DNA of 64,000 nt from Saprospiraceae bacterium (GCA_016710625.1 JADJVK010000053.1:329660-393659), one strand, 5' to 3'; positions 52,068 through 60,736 are shown, numbered from the stretch's first letter. Notes: generated by a model from the letters alone, not told the origin. Program-made: numbers and translations.

Positions 52068-53048
52068 GTGTTATCAATATTTAGAACTAATCAGCTTGTT
52101 TTCAGCTTATTAATAATTCCTTACTTGATATTAATAAGAATTTCGTCTTTTACAGACCCAATAATTGGTTCAGTAGAGGGTGCTGGTTTATTTAGTAAGT
52201 TTATTTATCAGATAGCACCACTCAATAGTTATGTGTCGCATATTGCAGCTCTTGTATTGATTTTTATTCAATCTTTGATAATCAATATGGCTTGTAGTCG
52301 ATACAAGATTTTTGATGAACCCAACCAACTTGGCGGGCTTTTTTACGCCTTACTAAGTAGCTTAATACCTGATTTTCTTTGGCTTTCTCCAGTATTGATG
52401 GCAAATACATTTTTGTTGATTGCGATGATTGAGCTGTTTGAAATTTATGACAAAAAATCTGGGGCAAGCACTATTTTCAATATTGGCTTTTTTATAGGAT
52501 TAGCATCATTGTTTTATATTTCTGCTTTAGTATTGTTGATTTTTGTTTTGATTGGCTTAAGCATCCAACGATCTTTTTCGCTAAAAGAAATATTGATGGT
52601 CGTTATTGGAGTGATTGTTCCATATTATCTCTTACTAACATACTATTATTGGTCGGATAATTTGGGTTATTTTTATAGTATGCAGATTGAAAGCGGCATT
52701 AAATTATTTCAGTTTTCGATGCCTCAAGATTTCAGCAGTCTATTCAAAGTAGTTTTGGTGCTCATAATGATTCTTATATTTATTTTTAATTTTAATAATT
52801 TAAGTTTAAAAAGAAATATTCAAGTTACAAAAATACAACAGCTACTTTATTGGTGGTTATTGATTATGCCATTAGGATTGATGGTTCAAGCTAAAGTACA
52901 ATTGGATTTTTTATTGATATTAATGTTGCCTTGTTCAATATTACTAACCTATATATTTTTAGGGATGAAAAAACAATGGGCAGATGCTTTGCATATTATT
53001 ATTGTTACCTTTGTTGTTGTTTTTCAATATATTAAATATTTGTTATAA
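52068..53048 (+). CDS. DUF6427-type polytopic membrane protein
   Basis: 326 residues from a GTG start (the -7 box at 52043 leaves no room for an earlier one). About nine hydrophobic helices. The opening LSIFRTNQLVFSLLIIPY and the later LGGLFYALLSSLIPDFLW fit a Bacteroidota membrane family I associate with DUF6427, usually found near purQ or upstream of purine/UDP-sugar genes. Its function is unknown. It is 16 bases upstream of purQ and shares its promoter. Confidence 0.65.
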   Translation: MLSIFRTNQLVFSLLIIPYLILIRISSFTDPIIGSVEGAGLFSKFIYQIAPLNSYVSHIAALVLIFIQSLIINMACSRYKIFDEPNQLGGLFYALLSSLIPDFLWLSPVLMANTFLLIAMIELFEIYDKKSGASTIFNIGFFIGLASLFYISALVLLIFVLIGLSIQRSFSLKEILMVVIGVIVPYYLLLTYYYWSDNLGYFYSMQIESGIKLFQFSMPQDFSSLFKVVLVLIMILIFIFNFNNLSLKRNIQVTKIQQLLYWWLLIMPLGLMVQAKVQLDFLLILMLPCSILLTYIFLGMKKQWADALHIIIVTFVVVFQYIKYLL

Positions 53049-53064
53049 ATAAAATAAATTACAA

Positions 53065-53775
53065 ATGAAATTTGGAGTTGTAGTTTTCCCAGGGTCGAAT
53101 TGTGATGATGACATGATGCATGTATTGAAAGATGTTTTGAAAGCAGACGTAGTTAAGCTATGGCATAAAGAAAGTGACTTAAGTGCTTTCGAAACAACTG
53201 ATTGTATCATTCTCCCAGGAGGATTTTCTTATGGGGATTATTTGAGATGTGGTGCTATTGCTCGTTTTTCACCTATCATGAATGCAGTAGTGGATTTTGC
53301 CAATAGAGGTGGATACGTTTTTGGCATCTGCAATGGGTTCCAAATTCTTTGTGAAGCTGGTTTGTTGCCTGGTGTATTGTTGTTAAATAATCACCAAAAA
53401 TTTTCTTGCAAAAATGTTTGGTTAAAAACCTTGACTGAAGATTCTATCCTAACTCAAAATATTAAAAAAGGAAGTTTATTGAAAATTCCTATTGCTCATG
53501 CTGAAGGAAGATATCATACAGATAGTGATACCTTACAATCTTTAAAAGCCAACGATCAAATTATTTTTAAATATTGTGATTCTAGTGGAAAAATTGATGA
53601 AAGCTCAAATCCAAATGGAAGTTTAGAAAATATCGCTGGAATTTGTAATAAATCTAGAAATGTATTTGGTATGATGCCTCATCCAGAAAGAGCTTCCGAA
53701 TCCATTCTTGGCAATGTGGATGGACTTCAGTTATTTGAGTCATTAATTAGCAAACATATAGCTTTAGTATCATAA
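53065..53775 (+). CDS. purQ: Phosphoribosylformylglycinamidine synthase subunit PurQ
   Basis: 236 residues, class-I glutamine amidotransferase. Catalytic Cys89 is in FGICNGFQIL; GGFSYGDYLRCGAIA and HAEGRYH are substrate and His/Glu regions, and the late MPHPERASE holds the catalytic His and Glu. It releases ammonia from glutamine for the fourth step of purine synthesis, with PurL and PurS. PurL is not in the window. It follows the DUF6427-type gene closely. Confidence 0.94.
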   Translation: MKFGVVVFPGSNCDDDMMHVLKDVLKADVVKLWHKESDLSAFETTDCIILPGGFSYGDYLRCGAIARFSPIMNAVVDFANRGGYVFGICNGFQILCEAGLLPGVLLLNNHQKFSCKNVWLKTLTEDSILTQNIKKGSLLKIPIAHAEGRYHTDSDTLQSLKANDQIIFKYCDSSGKIDESSNPNGSLENIAGICNKSRNVFGMMPHPERASESILGNVDGLQLFESLISKHIALVS

Positions 53776-53904
53776 TTTAAGTCTGTCGTTTTTGTAAATA
53801 TATATTATAAATTATTATGATATGTATTTGTTTAATTAATTGATTATAAAATTATTAAATAATTTTTATATCAAATCCGTTCATTAAAAATATAATATAA
53901 TTCG

Positions 53905-53912
53905 TATCTTTA
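53905..53912 (+). promoter_or_regulatory. -7 box (TATCTTTA) of gyrB, nearly leaderless
   Basis: TATCTTTA ends four bases before the ATG at 53917. The transcript should start at or within a few bases of the start codon. Confidence 0.5.
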
Positions 53913-53916
53913 CGCT

Positions 53917-55890
53917 ATGGAAGAATTAGAAAAAGAACCAATAAATGAAAATCCCAATTCCTCAGATTATGATGCTGGGCATATTACCGCATTAGAAGGT
54001 TTAGAGGCCGTTCGTAAGCGACCTGGAATGTATATTGGTAGCACCGATACAAAGGGCTTACATCATCTTGTGTATGAAGTTATTGATAACTCTATTGACG
54101 AACATTTAGCAGGATATTGTACTGATATAGAGGTGTTTATCCATCCAGATAATTCTATTACTGTAAAAGATAATGGTCGAGGTATTCCAACAGGAATGCA
54201 CCAAAAACTACAAAAATCTGCATTAGAAGTGGTAATGACGGTGTTGCATGCCGGTGGAAAGTTTGATAAAAATACTTATAAAGTTTCTGGAGGTTTGCAT
54301 GGTGTGGGTGTTTCTTGTGTGAATGCACTTTCCATTTATTTGAGAGCAGAAGTTCATAGAGAAGGGAAAATGTTCGAACAAGAATATAGCCAAGGGATAC
54401 CAATGGGTGATGTGAAAACTATTGGAGAATCTAACACGACAGGAACATTCATTACATTCAGACCCGATCCTGAAATTTTCGAAACATTAGTTTATAAATT
54501 CGAAACTCTTGCTCATCGTTTGAGGGAGTTATCTTTCTTGAATTCTGGTTTAAGATTAGCATTAACAGATGAAAGAGAAACAAATGAAGATGGCACCTTC
54601 AAATCTGAAGCTTTCTTATCCGAAGGTGGATTGGTTGAGTTCGTAAAATATTTAGATGAAAGTCGCCAAAGAATATTGGAGGAACCAATTTATGTGAAAT
54701 CTAGAGAGGAAGGAATCGAAGTGGAAGTAGCAATGGTGTATAATACTGGCTATACGGAGAACGTAATTTCTTTTGTGAATAACATCAGTACGAAGGAAGG
54801 TGGAACCCATGTGAATGGTTTTAGAAGAGCCATGGCTAGAATTTTGAAACAATATGGTGATGATAATGGCTTTTTCAAAAAAGTAACGAATATTTCCGGT
54901 GAAGACTTTAGAGAAGGTTTGACTGCGGTAGTTTCTGTAAAAGTGCCAGAACCTCAGTTCAAAGGACAAACGAAAGGAGAGCTAGGAAATTCTGAAGTAA
55001 CAGGTGTGGTTTCAAGGGTTTTTGGAGATGTGTTGAAATATTTTCTTGAAGAGAATCCAAATCTTTCAAAGAAAATAATGGAAAAAGTAGTGTTAGCTGC
55101 CACAGCTAGAGCTGCTGCACAGAAAGCCAGAGAAATGGTACAAAGAAAAAATGTACTTACTGGTAGCGGATTACCTGGAAAATTAGCCGATTGTGCATCT
55201 AAAGACCCAGCTGAGTCTGAACTGTTTATGGTTGAGGGAGACTCGGCGGGAGGTACTGCCAAGCAGGGTAGAGATAGACATTTTCAAGCAATTTTACCAT
55301 TGAGGGGTAAAATCTTGAATGTGGAAAAAGCAATGGAATATAAAATCTATGAAAACGATGAGATTAAAAATATTTTCACGGCTTTAGGTGTGAGTATCGA
55401 AGATAAAGATGGAGAAAGAATATTGAATATTTTGAAATTAAGATACCACAAAATAGTGGTGATGTGTGATGCGGATATCGACGGTGGCCACATTACCACA
55501 TTAATTCTTACTTTTTTCTTTAGATACATGAAACCATTGATTGAGGAAGGTTATGTTTACATTGCTGCTCCTCCATTGTATAGAGTGAGTAAAGGAAAAC
55601 AATTTAGATATTGCTGGAACGACGAAGAAAGAAAGAGTGCTACGGAGTCGTATGCAGGTGGAAAAAGCGATGATTCTGTGAAAGTACAGCGATATAAGGG
55701 TTTGGGAGAAATGAACGCTGAACAATTATGGGAAACTACAATGGATCCGACAACAAGGATTCTGAGAAGAGTAACCATAGATGACGCAGCAGAGGCAGAT
55801 AGAATATTTTCTATGTTGATGGGCGATGAAGTGCCACCAAGAAGACATTTTATAGAGACAAATGCAAAATATGCGAAGATAGATGCATAA
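53917..55890 (+). CDS. gyrB: DNA gyrase subunit B
   Basis: 657 residues, full length. GHKL ATPase motifs VRKRPGMYIGST, NSIDEHLAGYC and GVGVSCVNALS; the TOPRIM core VEGDSAGGTAKQG and DADIDGGHI; and the C-terminal YKGLGEMNAEQLW and end MGDEVPPRRHFIETNA. With GyrA it supercoils DNA using ATP and makes the gate-opening cut by way of GyrA. It stands alone, with a -7 box four bases upstream and a terminator behind. Confidence 0.97.
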   Translation: MEELEKEPINENPNSSDYDAGHITALEGLEAVRKRPGMYIGSTDTKGLHHLVYEVIDNSIDEHLAGYCTDIEVFIHPDNSITVKDNGRGIPTGMHQKLQKSALEVVMTVLHAGGKFDKNTYKVSGGLHGVGVSCVNALSIYLRAEVHREGKMFEQEYSQGIPMGDVKTIGESNTTGTFITFRPDPEIFETLVYKFETLAHRLRELSFLNSGLRLALTDERETNEDGTFKSEAFLSEGGLVEFVKYLDESRQRILEEPIYVKSREEGIEVEVAMVYNTGYTENVISFVNNISTKEGGTHVNGFRRAMARILKQYGDDNGFFKKVTNISGEDFREGLTAVVSVKVPEPQFKGQTKGELGNSEVTGVVSRVFGDVLKYFLEENPNLSKKIMEKVVLAATARAAAQKAREMVQRKNVLTGSGLPGKLADCASKDPAESELFMVEGDSAGGTAKQGRDRHFQAILPLRGKILNVEKAMEYKIYENDEIKNIFTALGVSIEDKDGERILNILKLRYHKIVVMCDADIDGGHITTLILTFFFRYMKPLIEEGYVYIAAPPLYRVSKGKQFRYCWNDEERKSATESYAGGKSDDSVKVQRYKGLGEMNAEQLWETTMDPTTRILRRVTIDDAAEADRIFSMLMGDEVPPRRHFIETNAKYAKIDA

Positions 55891-55892
55891 AT

Positions 55893-55925
55893 AAAAAGGG
55901 CTGAAATTTTTTTCAGCCCTTTTTC
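55893..55925. terminator. Bidirectional terminator between gyrB and the CDGSH gene
   Basis: AAAAAGGGCTGAAA pairs with TTTCAGCCCTTTTT around a short T loop. A-run and T-run flank the stem, so it can stop both convergent transcripts. Confidence 0.87.
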
Positions 55926-55938
55926 ATTTCCCTTTGAT

Positions 55939-56178
55939 TTATAAACTTTTATGACTTCCATCACAAAAGGGAGGATTCGAAGTAAGTTTACAGGTACACA
56001 AGGAAACAGTTTTTGTTTCAGTTACTTCAAACTTAAGGGATCTGAATACTCCCTCAGCTTCATGATGAGATCCATCACAAAACGGATTTTTCTGACTTAA
56101 TCCACAGGTACACCAAGAATAAAGTCCTGGTTGAAGTTCGATTCTGTGAGGGGTTGGGTTTTTATTTTCTGAATTCAT
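55939..56178 (-). CDS. Tandem CDGSH iron-sulfur domain protein
   Basis: 79 residues with two CDGSH sites: C23xC25 ... C34DGSH38 (WCTCGLSQKNPFCDGSH) and C61xC63 ... C72DGSH76 (CTCKLTSNPPFCDGSH). Each should bind a 2Fe-2S cluster through three Cys and one His, as in bacterial mitoNEET-like proteins used for electron or cluster transfer. It is divergent from the peroxiredoxin gene. The -7 boxes of the two genes lie 28 bases apart. Confidence 0.9.
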   Translation of the reverse strand: MNSENKNPTPHRIELQPGLYSWCTCGLSQKNPFCDGSHHEAEGVFRSLKFEVTETKTVSLCTCKLTSNPPFCDGSHKSL

Positions 56179-56192
56179 GAAATATTTTTGAA

Positions 56193-56200
56193 CAAATATA
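56193..56200 (-). promoter_or_regulatory. -7 box (TATATTTG) for the CDGSH gene
   Basis: Minus-strand TATATTTG 14 bases before the ATG at 56178, a full consensus match. It shares the short intergenic region with the plus-strand box at 56229. Confidence 0.5.
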
Positions 56201-56228
56201 CTGTTAAAGCTATTTCAATAATATTCTT

Positions 56229-56236
56229 TACCTTTG
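56229..56236 (+). promoter_or_regulatory. -7 box (TACCTTTG) for the peroxiredoxin gene
   Basis: TACCTTTG ends 30 bases before the ATG at 56267, a full consensus match. No convincing -33 box. Confidence 0.5.
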
Positions 56237-56266
56237 TTTTTAAATAATAATTAAAATATATAAACT

Positions 56267-56737
56267 ATGGCAGTTACGATTGGGCAGCAAGCACCAGATT
56301 TTAAATTGTATGCTTCGGACAAAAAAGAAGTAACTTTATCTGAATTTAATGGAAGAAATGTGATTGTTTTATTCTTTCCATTGGCATTTACAGGCACCTG
56401 TACCGCTGAGCTATGCAGCATTAGAGATGATATTGGGTCTTATAACAATATGGATGCTCAAGTTTTAGGGATTTCTGTTGATTCTCTTTTCACTCTTGAC
56501 AAATTCAAAGCTGAGCAAAACTTGAATTTTCCGCTTTTATCTGATTTCAACAAAGAAGTTAGTGCATCTTATGGAGCTTTGTATGACACTTTCGTATTGG
56601 GAATGAAAGGTGTATCGAAAAGATCTGCTTTTGTAGTGGATAAAAAAGGGGTAATCCAATATGCAGAAGTTTTAGAGTCTGCTGGAGATATTCCTAATTT
56701 TGTTGCCATCAAGGAAGTTTTATCCAAATTAGCTTAA
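56267..56737 (+). CDS. Peroxiredoxin (BCP/AhpE-like)
   Basis: 156 residues. PLAFTGTC ends in the peroxidatic Cys45 (PxxxTxxC) and Cys50 follows five residues later, the arrangement of atypical two-Cys bacterioferritin-comigratory proteins. The conserved Arg is at LGMKGVSKRSAF. It reduces peroxides using thioredoxin-type donors. It is divergent from the CDGSH gene and 6 bases upstream of rsmG. Confidence 0.88.
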   Translation: MAVTIGQQAPDFKLYASDKKEVTLSEFNGRNVIVLFFPLAFTGTCTAELCSIRDDIGSYNNMDAQVLGISVDSLFTLDKFKAEQNLNFPLLSDFNKEVSASYGALYDTFVLGMKGVSKRSAFVVDKKGVIQYAEVLESAGDIPNFVAIKEVLSKLA

Positions 56738-56743
56738 AGATTA

Positions 56744-57370
56744 ATGGAGTTAATTCTAAAATATTTTCCAAAATTAACTGATCTGCAAAAGCAGCAGTTT
56801 GCCTCACTTTTGCCATTGTACAAGGAATGGAATGAAAAAATAAATGTTGTATCCAGAAAAGATATTGACAATCTTTATTTACATCATGTATTGCATTCCT
56901 TGGCAATTGCAAAATTGATAACACTAAAACCGGGAGCATCCTTCTTAGATCTTGGTACAGGTGGTGGCTTTCCTGGCATTCCGTTAGCTATTTTTTTCCC
57001 AAACTCAAAATTTACTTTGATAGATGGGACTGGAAAAAAAATCAAAGTGGTAGAAGAAGTTGCAAATGCAGTGGGGCTAGAAAATGTAACTGCATTGCAT
57101 CAAAGGGTGGAGGAGCACAAAGGAAAATACGATTTTGTAATAAGCAGAGCAGTGACTGACCTTGACCAACTTTTAAGATGGTCCAGAAAACTTATCAGCA
57201 CAAATCACCAACATACCTTACCAAACGGTTTAATCACATTAAAAGGGGGGAAAATAGAAGAGGAAATCAAGGCGTTGGGGAAAAAAGAATATACTGAAAT
57301 TTATAAATTGAGAAAATGGTTTGATGATCCTTTTTTTGATGAAAAAATGCTCATATACGTACAAGGTTGA
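56744..57370 (+). CDS. rsmG: 16S rRNA (guanine527-N7)-methyltransferase RsmG
   Basis: 208 residues. SAM site LDLGTGGGFPGIPLAIFF, then KKIKVVEEVANAVGL, and DFVISRAVTDLDQLL that completes the active-site region. It methylates G527 of 16S rRNA, the site whose loss gives low-level streptomycin resistance. It follows the peroxiredoxin gene by 6 bases. Behind it is an 800-base stretch with no genes. Confidence 0.95.
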   Translation: MELILKYFPKLTDLQKQQFASLLPLYKEWNEKINVVSRKDIDNLYLHHVLHSLAIAKLITLKPGASFLDLGTGGGFPGIPLAIFFPNSKFTLIDGTGKKIKVVEEVANAVGLENVTALHQRVEEHKGKYDFVISRAVTDLDQLLRWSRKLISTNHQHTLPNGLITLKGGKIEEEIKALGKKEYTEIYKLRKWFDDPFFDEKMLIYVQG

Positions 57371-58171
57371 TATAAATATATTTAAAAAATATTTTTATTT
57401 ATATATATAAAAGCTGTATATTGCAGCAAAATTATCCTCCACTGTATCAATTCAAAGATTTACTCCTTACAAATTAACATTATCCTCTATAGTTATTTTT
57501 GTTTATAATCAATTATTTGATTAATTCTGAATTGATTGTATCAATTATAAGATTCTATTTCGGTATTGTTTGATGAATTGGCGTTTTTGTGATTGTCATA
57601 AAAACTGTCACTTATTTAAATGTGGAAAACTAATTGCTACGTTCACATAATAAATTATCTTAATTTTTATGGAATTGTAATAATTCGTTTTATTTTCGCC
57701 GTTGAAAACGAAAACCATTTATCTAGGTGTCAATCCTTACAATCTGATTGTTATTTTTAATGTCAGATTTTCCAATGCCGAATATTAAAAGAGTAGATTA
57801 AAAATGTAATGTTTTATTAATTTAAAACATAGATTTTTTCATGATATTAATATCCTTAATTTATCCAAATTGTAAACAATAATTCTGTAGCTTATAACTA
57901 TTTTATATCAATACAAAGCGTAGTTGTGATTATAAGTGGTTTAATACCAGTATATTACGATAGTTTTCTAAAGTAACATACTTATAATCAGTTTTTGGGA
58001 TGAGCCCTTGTCTTAAAGTAGACAGGGGCTTTGTTAATTTTACAGGAATTTATCTTGTAATAGATTTAACAATAACAATCCACAATTCGGAATTGTCTGA
58101 TTAATAATTCCTCACTTTGATTGAATTATTATCCAAACAAAGTGTGAAAATGAAAGAAATCAAGTCTTTGA
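57371..58171. other. Gene-free AT-rich stretch with DnaA-box-like sites
   Basis: No coding frame of useful length is found in 800 bases. It holds five near-matches to the DnaA box TTATCCACA: TTATCCTCC (57432), TTATCCTCT (57480), TGTGGAAAA (57621, reverse strand), TTATCCAAA (57861 and 58129). TGTATCAATT occurs twice (57443, 57538), and a terminator stands near 58003-58042. An origin-like region or a non-coding RNA ending at the terminator are both possible; each is inference from base patterns only. Confidence 0.35.
58003..58042 (+). terminator. Terminator-like hairpin with no gene before it
   Basis: AGCCCTTGTCT pairs with AGACAGGGGCT (one G-T pair) around TAAAGT, followed by TTGTTAATTTT. No plus-strand gene ends nearby (rsmG stops 630 bases away), so it may end an unseen RNA. 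Confidence 0.6.
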
Positions 58172-59188
58172 TTACTTTTTTAGAATTTTTGCTAACCTAT
58201 CTGCTGCATCTCTAGCCTCTTTGTAGGTTGGTGACATGCTGGCTGCCTGCTGGTAATTTTTTCTAGCACTTTCCAAATCATTTTTCCTTTCGAAGATGTA
58301 ACCTCTGTAAAAATAAGCTTTCGGAAAGATAGCAGATATTTCGGTAGTGATATTCAACAATTCCAAAGCTTTATCTAAAGAATCTTTGTCTATATAAATG
58401 AGTGCAGAGTTGAAAAATGCATCTTTATACCGAGGATCTAATATTCCAATTTGTCGATAGATGGTCAGTGCCTCATCAGCCTGCCCCTTTGTTTGGAGAT
58501 AATGTGCTTTAGCATGAAGTATTGCTGCATTTGTCGAATCTAATCTGATAGCGGTATTAAAATAATCGATTGCATCTTTTTCGTTCTTAGCCCCTTTGAG
58601 CATCGCCACATTCAGCCAAGCATCTGTAAGTTCAGATTTTAAGTTTGCCGCTTTTTTAAATGCTACTATCGCCTTGGTGGTGTCTCCCGTTTCTTTGAAG
58701 TTCATCCCCATCAGCATAAATGCCTCTGCATTCATATGGTCTCTGTAAAGGATCTTATTAACTGTTTCCATTGATTCGTTGTGAAATTGCAGAATCAGCT
58801 GAAGTTCAGATAGCTTTAATAAAGACGAAATTTTATCAGGATTGAGCGACACGGCTCTTTCCATTGTTTGAAGAGCAAGTCTTGACTGAAGGGACTCCAT
58901 ATAAATATCTGATAACAAAATATGGTAGTCAATATTATTTGAGTCAATTTTCATGGCACTTGCCATATCCGCAACAGCTAATTCATAGGCGTCTGCTCCA
59001 AAATACAATTCAGCCCTTTTGGCATAGAGAGAGGCATCCTTCGGGTTTTCTTTGATTTTTGAGGAAATGGCATCTATATCTTTATTTCCAGTAGAAATAG
59101 TAGCATTACTATTTTCATTATTTTGTTTGCAGCTGAAAATAGCCATCACCAAACAAACAAATACGATAAATTGATTTATTCTCTTCAT
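58172..59188 (-). CDS. TPR-repeat lipoprotein
   Basis: 338 residues from the ATG at 59188; a longer version starting at a TTG would disrupt the signal. The lipoprotein signal is LVMAIFSC and about seven TPR units follow (AYELAVADMASAMKID, AEAFMLMGMNFKETGDTT, YKDAFFNSALIYIDKDS). A periplasmic or outer-membrane assembly role is inferred. A terminator-like stem ends nine bases before the start codon, which leaves little room for a separate promoter. Confidence 0.8.
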   Translation of the reverse strand: MKRINQFIVFVCLVMAIFSCKQNNENSNATISTGNKDIDAISSKIKENPKDASLYAKRAELYFGADAYELAVADMASAMKIDSNNIDYHILLSDIYMESLQSRLALQTMERAVSLNPDKISSLLKLSELQLILQFHNESMETVNKILYRDHMNAEAFMLMGMNFKETGDTTKAIVAFKKAANLKSELTDAWLNVAMLKGAKNEKDAIDYFNTAIRLDSTNAAILHAKAHYLQTKGQADEALTIYRQIGILDPRYKDAFFNSALIYIDKDSLDKALELLNITTEISAIFPKAYFYRGYIFERKNDLESARKNYQQAASMSPTYKEARDAADRLAKILKK

Positions 59189-59197
59189 AATACAAAA

Positions 59198-59240
59198 ATA
59201 CAGAACGTTTTGCTGCAAAGTTGCAAAAAACGTTCTGTAT
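59198..59240 (-). terminator. Long hairpin with T tail between the DUF937 and TPR genes
   Basis: On the minus strand ATACAGAACGTTTTTTGC pairs with GCAAAACGTTCTGTAT and is followed by TTTTGTA. It should end the DUF937 transcript, but stops only nine bases before the TPR gene's ATG, so the TPR gene depends on readthrough or a promoter inside it. Confidence 0.7.
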
Positions 59241-59260
59241 TTCACAAAATGTCGCCTATT

Positions 59261-59857
59261 TTACTTTGAGAAAAACTTCATTCCCATATTAACGATATCA
59301 TCCATTACATTTCCATCATGGTTTTGATCCAAGAATTGGGAAACCATGCCCATAAATGGATTACTACCTGATTGTGTTTGTGTTGTATTACCTAACAAAC
59401 CAGCAATTCCATTAGCATCTAAACCATTTTGTTGTTTTGCTTGACCTAATACTCCTAATACGATAGGAGCTAACGTCGTCATTAATGAACCCGTTTGGTC
59501 TCCATTTAATCCTGATATTTGGCTAATCATTTGAGCAGCACCACCAAGTTTGTCGCCCAAAATATGACTTAATATACCAGCACCATTCGTTGTAGAAGGA
59601 TTTTGTGTTTGTGTGTTTCCACCTAAAAAGCCAGAAATATCATTTAAGATACTTCCATCATGGTCTCTATCTAATGCACCTGCTAAAGCATCTGCTCCAC
59701 CTGGTTTTGTAACATTTTGTGATAAAGCACCAATCAAAGTACTCAAAATACCATTAGTTGCAGTTTCAGTTTGTTGCTTATCGCCACCAATCTGATTGCT
59801 TAATTGATCCATCAAGCCGCTACCAAGTTGGCCTTTTAGTAATTCCATTAAATCCAT
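59261..59857 (-). CDS. DUF937-family protein with EF-hand-like calcium loops
   Basis: 198 residues. The N-terminus MDLMELLKGQLGSGLMDQL and the Gly/Gln/Ala-rich body match DUF937 (YidB-like). Two acidic loops, LDRDHDGSILNDI and DQNHDGNVMDDI, have the DxDxDG pattern of calcium-binding EF-hand or dockerin-type loops. No signal peptide. The function of DUF937 proteins is not established. The next gene on this strand, the TPR lipoprotein, begins 72 bases after its stop. Confidence 0.8.
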   Translation of the reverse strand: MDLMELLKGQLGSGLMDQLSNQIGGDKQQTETATNGILSTLIGALSQNVTKPGGADALAGALDRDHDGSILNDISGFLGGNTQTQNPSTTNGAGILSHILGDKLGGAAQMISQISGLNGDQTGSLMTTLAPIVLGVLGQAKQQNGLDANGIAGLLGNTTQTQSGSNPFMGMVSQFLDQNHDGNVMDDIVNMGMKFFSK

Positions 59858-59974
59858 ATCGGAATATTGTTTTAAAAATTAAAAAATTTGAATTCAAAAT
59901 TAGCAAATTTTATCTTTATCGTTACTGATTGTATAAAATTTCGTCATATTATCTGATGGTAACAAAAAAAAATA

Positions 59975-59982
59975 TAATTTTG
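59975..59982 (+). promoter_or_regulatory. -7 box (TAATTTTG) with a hairpin leader for the EGF-like lipoprotein
   Basis: TAATTTTG fits the consensus and stands 114 bases before the ATG at 60097. The leader would contain a perfect small hairpin (CAGCAT, loop GAAAA, ATGCTG, at 60012-60028). Confidence 0.45.
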
Positions 59983-60096
59983 TGCCACAACTTCGATACA
60001 TTTTTTGGTAACAGCATGAAAAATGCTGATTTGATCCAAAATTTCAAGTGAATCGGAGCACTTTATTCTTTAAAATCAAAAAAATTTCTAAAAAGT

Positions 60097-60636
60097 ATGA
60101 AAAAGAATTTTAATTTATTTGTAGCCGCATTAATGGTGTGTGTTACATTATTCGTAATGTCATGTGGTACTACAGACAAATGTGAAACAGTAAACTGCGG
60201 TGCAAATGGTGTTTGCGTTGATGGAACATGTAATTGTGATGCAGGATATGAAGGTACTAATTGTAGTACAGTTTCTAGAGACAAAATCTTAGGAGTTTGG
60301 ACTGTAAAAACTGCTACTTGTGCAATTGATTCTTGTGGAAAAATTTTACCTCAAGATAGTAATAATTGCCCTACAAATTATAAAGTAACTTTTGGTGCTG
60401 GTAATACTATTTCAAAATTTACAGCATCAAATTGGGCATCATTTGGTGCAATAGGAACAGGAACATTTAATGCTTCAACAAATACGATGACTTTTGATAC
60501 AATGACTGTAACAAGTGGTACTCAGGTTTCAAAAGTAATTGGAAATGGTATATATTCTGCAGATAGTATTAAATTAAACTATACTATTATTTCTGGTTGT
60601 GTTAAAGTAACAGCTCAAGAAGTATTGAAGAAGTAA
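60097..60636 (+). CDS. Lipoprotein with an EGF-like domain
   Basis: 179 residues. The lipoprotein signal is TLFVMSC (Cys23). A complete EGF-like module follows at residues 29-56 with C29-x4-C34-x5-C40-x4-C45-x-C47-x8-C56 (ANGVCVDGTCNCDAGYEGTN), the vertebrate-type pattern. The remaining 120 residues resemble lipocalin-like domains of Bacteroidota surface proteins (DKILGVWTVKT, GNGIYSADSIKLNY). Role unknown; cell-surface binding is an inference. An IS3 element begins ten bases after its stop, leaving the gene intact but cut off from its likely terminator at 62038. Confidence 0.82.
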   Translation: MKKNFNLFVAALMVCVTLFVMSCGTTDKCETVNCGANGVCVDGTCNCDAGYEGTNCSTVSRDKILGVWTVKTATCAIDSCGKILPQDSNNCPTNYKVTFGAGNTISKFTASNWASFGAIGTGTFNASTNTMTFDTMTVTSGTQVSKVIGNGIYSADSIKLNYTIISGCVKVTAQEVLKK

Positions 60637-60643
60637 TTAATAA

Positions 60644-60646
60644 TTA
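60644..60646. repeat. Target-site duplication TTA (left copy)
   Basis: TTA precedes the left end of the IS; the right copy is at 62028-62030. Three bases fits the IS3 family. In so AT-rich a region chance identity is possible. Confidence 0.6.
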
Positions 60647-60672
60647 TGACAAGTCCTAAATAGACGATACAG
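60647..60672. repeat. IS3 right terminal repeat (orfB end)
   Basis: Reads TGACAAGTCCTAAATAGACG inward; matches the opposite repeat in most of its first 17 positions, with one missing A. Confidence 0.8.
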
Positions 60673-60698
60673 ATTTTAAGACAAAAATAATATTTTTT

Positions 60699-60736
60699 AA
60701 GCAGATGTCATTGATTTTTGACATCTGCTTTTTGTT
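60699..60736 (+). terminator. Terminator-like hairpin inside the IS end
   Basis: AAGCAGATGTCA pairs with TGACATCTGCTT, followed by TTTGTTTT, in the plus direction. It overlaps the end of orfB, and could end transcripts of the EGF-like lipoprotein gene that would otherwise enter the IS antisense to its transposase. Confidence 0.7.

Noticed and set aside
55557..55964. 135-codon frame on the minus strand inside gyrB
   Set aside because: It lies antisense to the conserved TOPRIM and C-terminal parts of gyrB and overlaps the CDGSH gene end; it has no family motif.
57573..57650. 25-codon Cys-rich mini frame (CDCHKNCHLFKC) in the gene-free stretch
   Set aside because: No promoter or ribosome site, and the pattern is expected by chance in 800 bases; not strong enough to call a metal-binding peptide.
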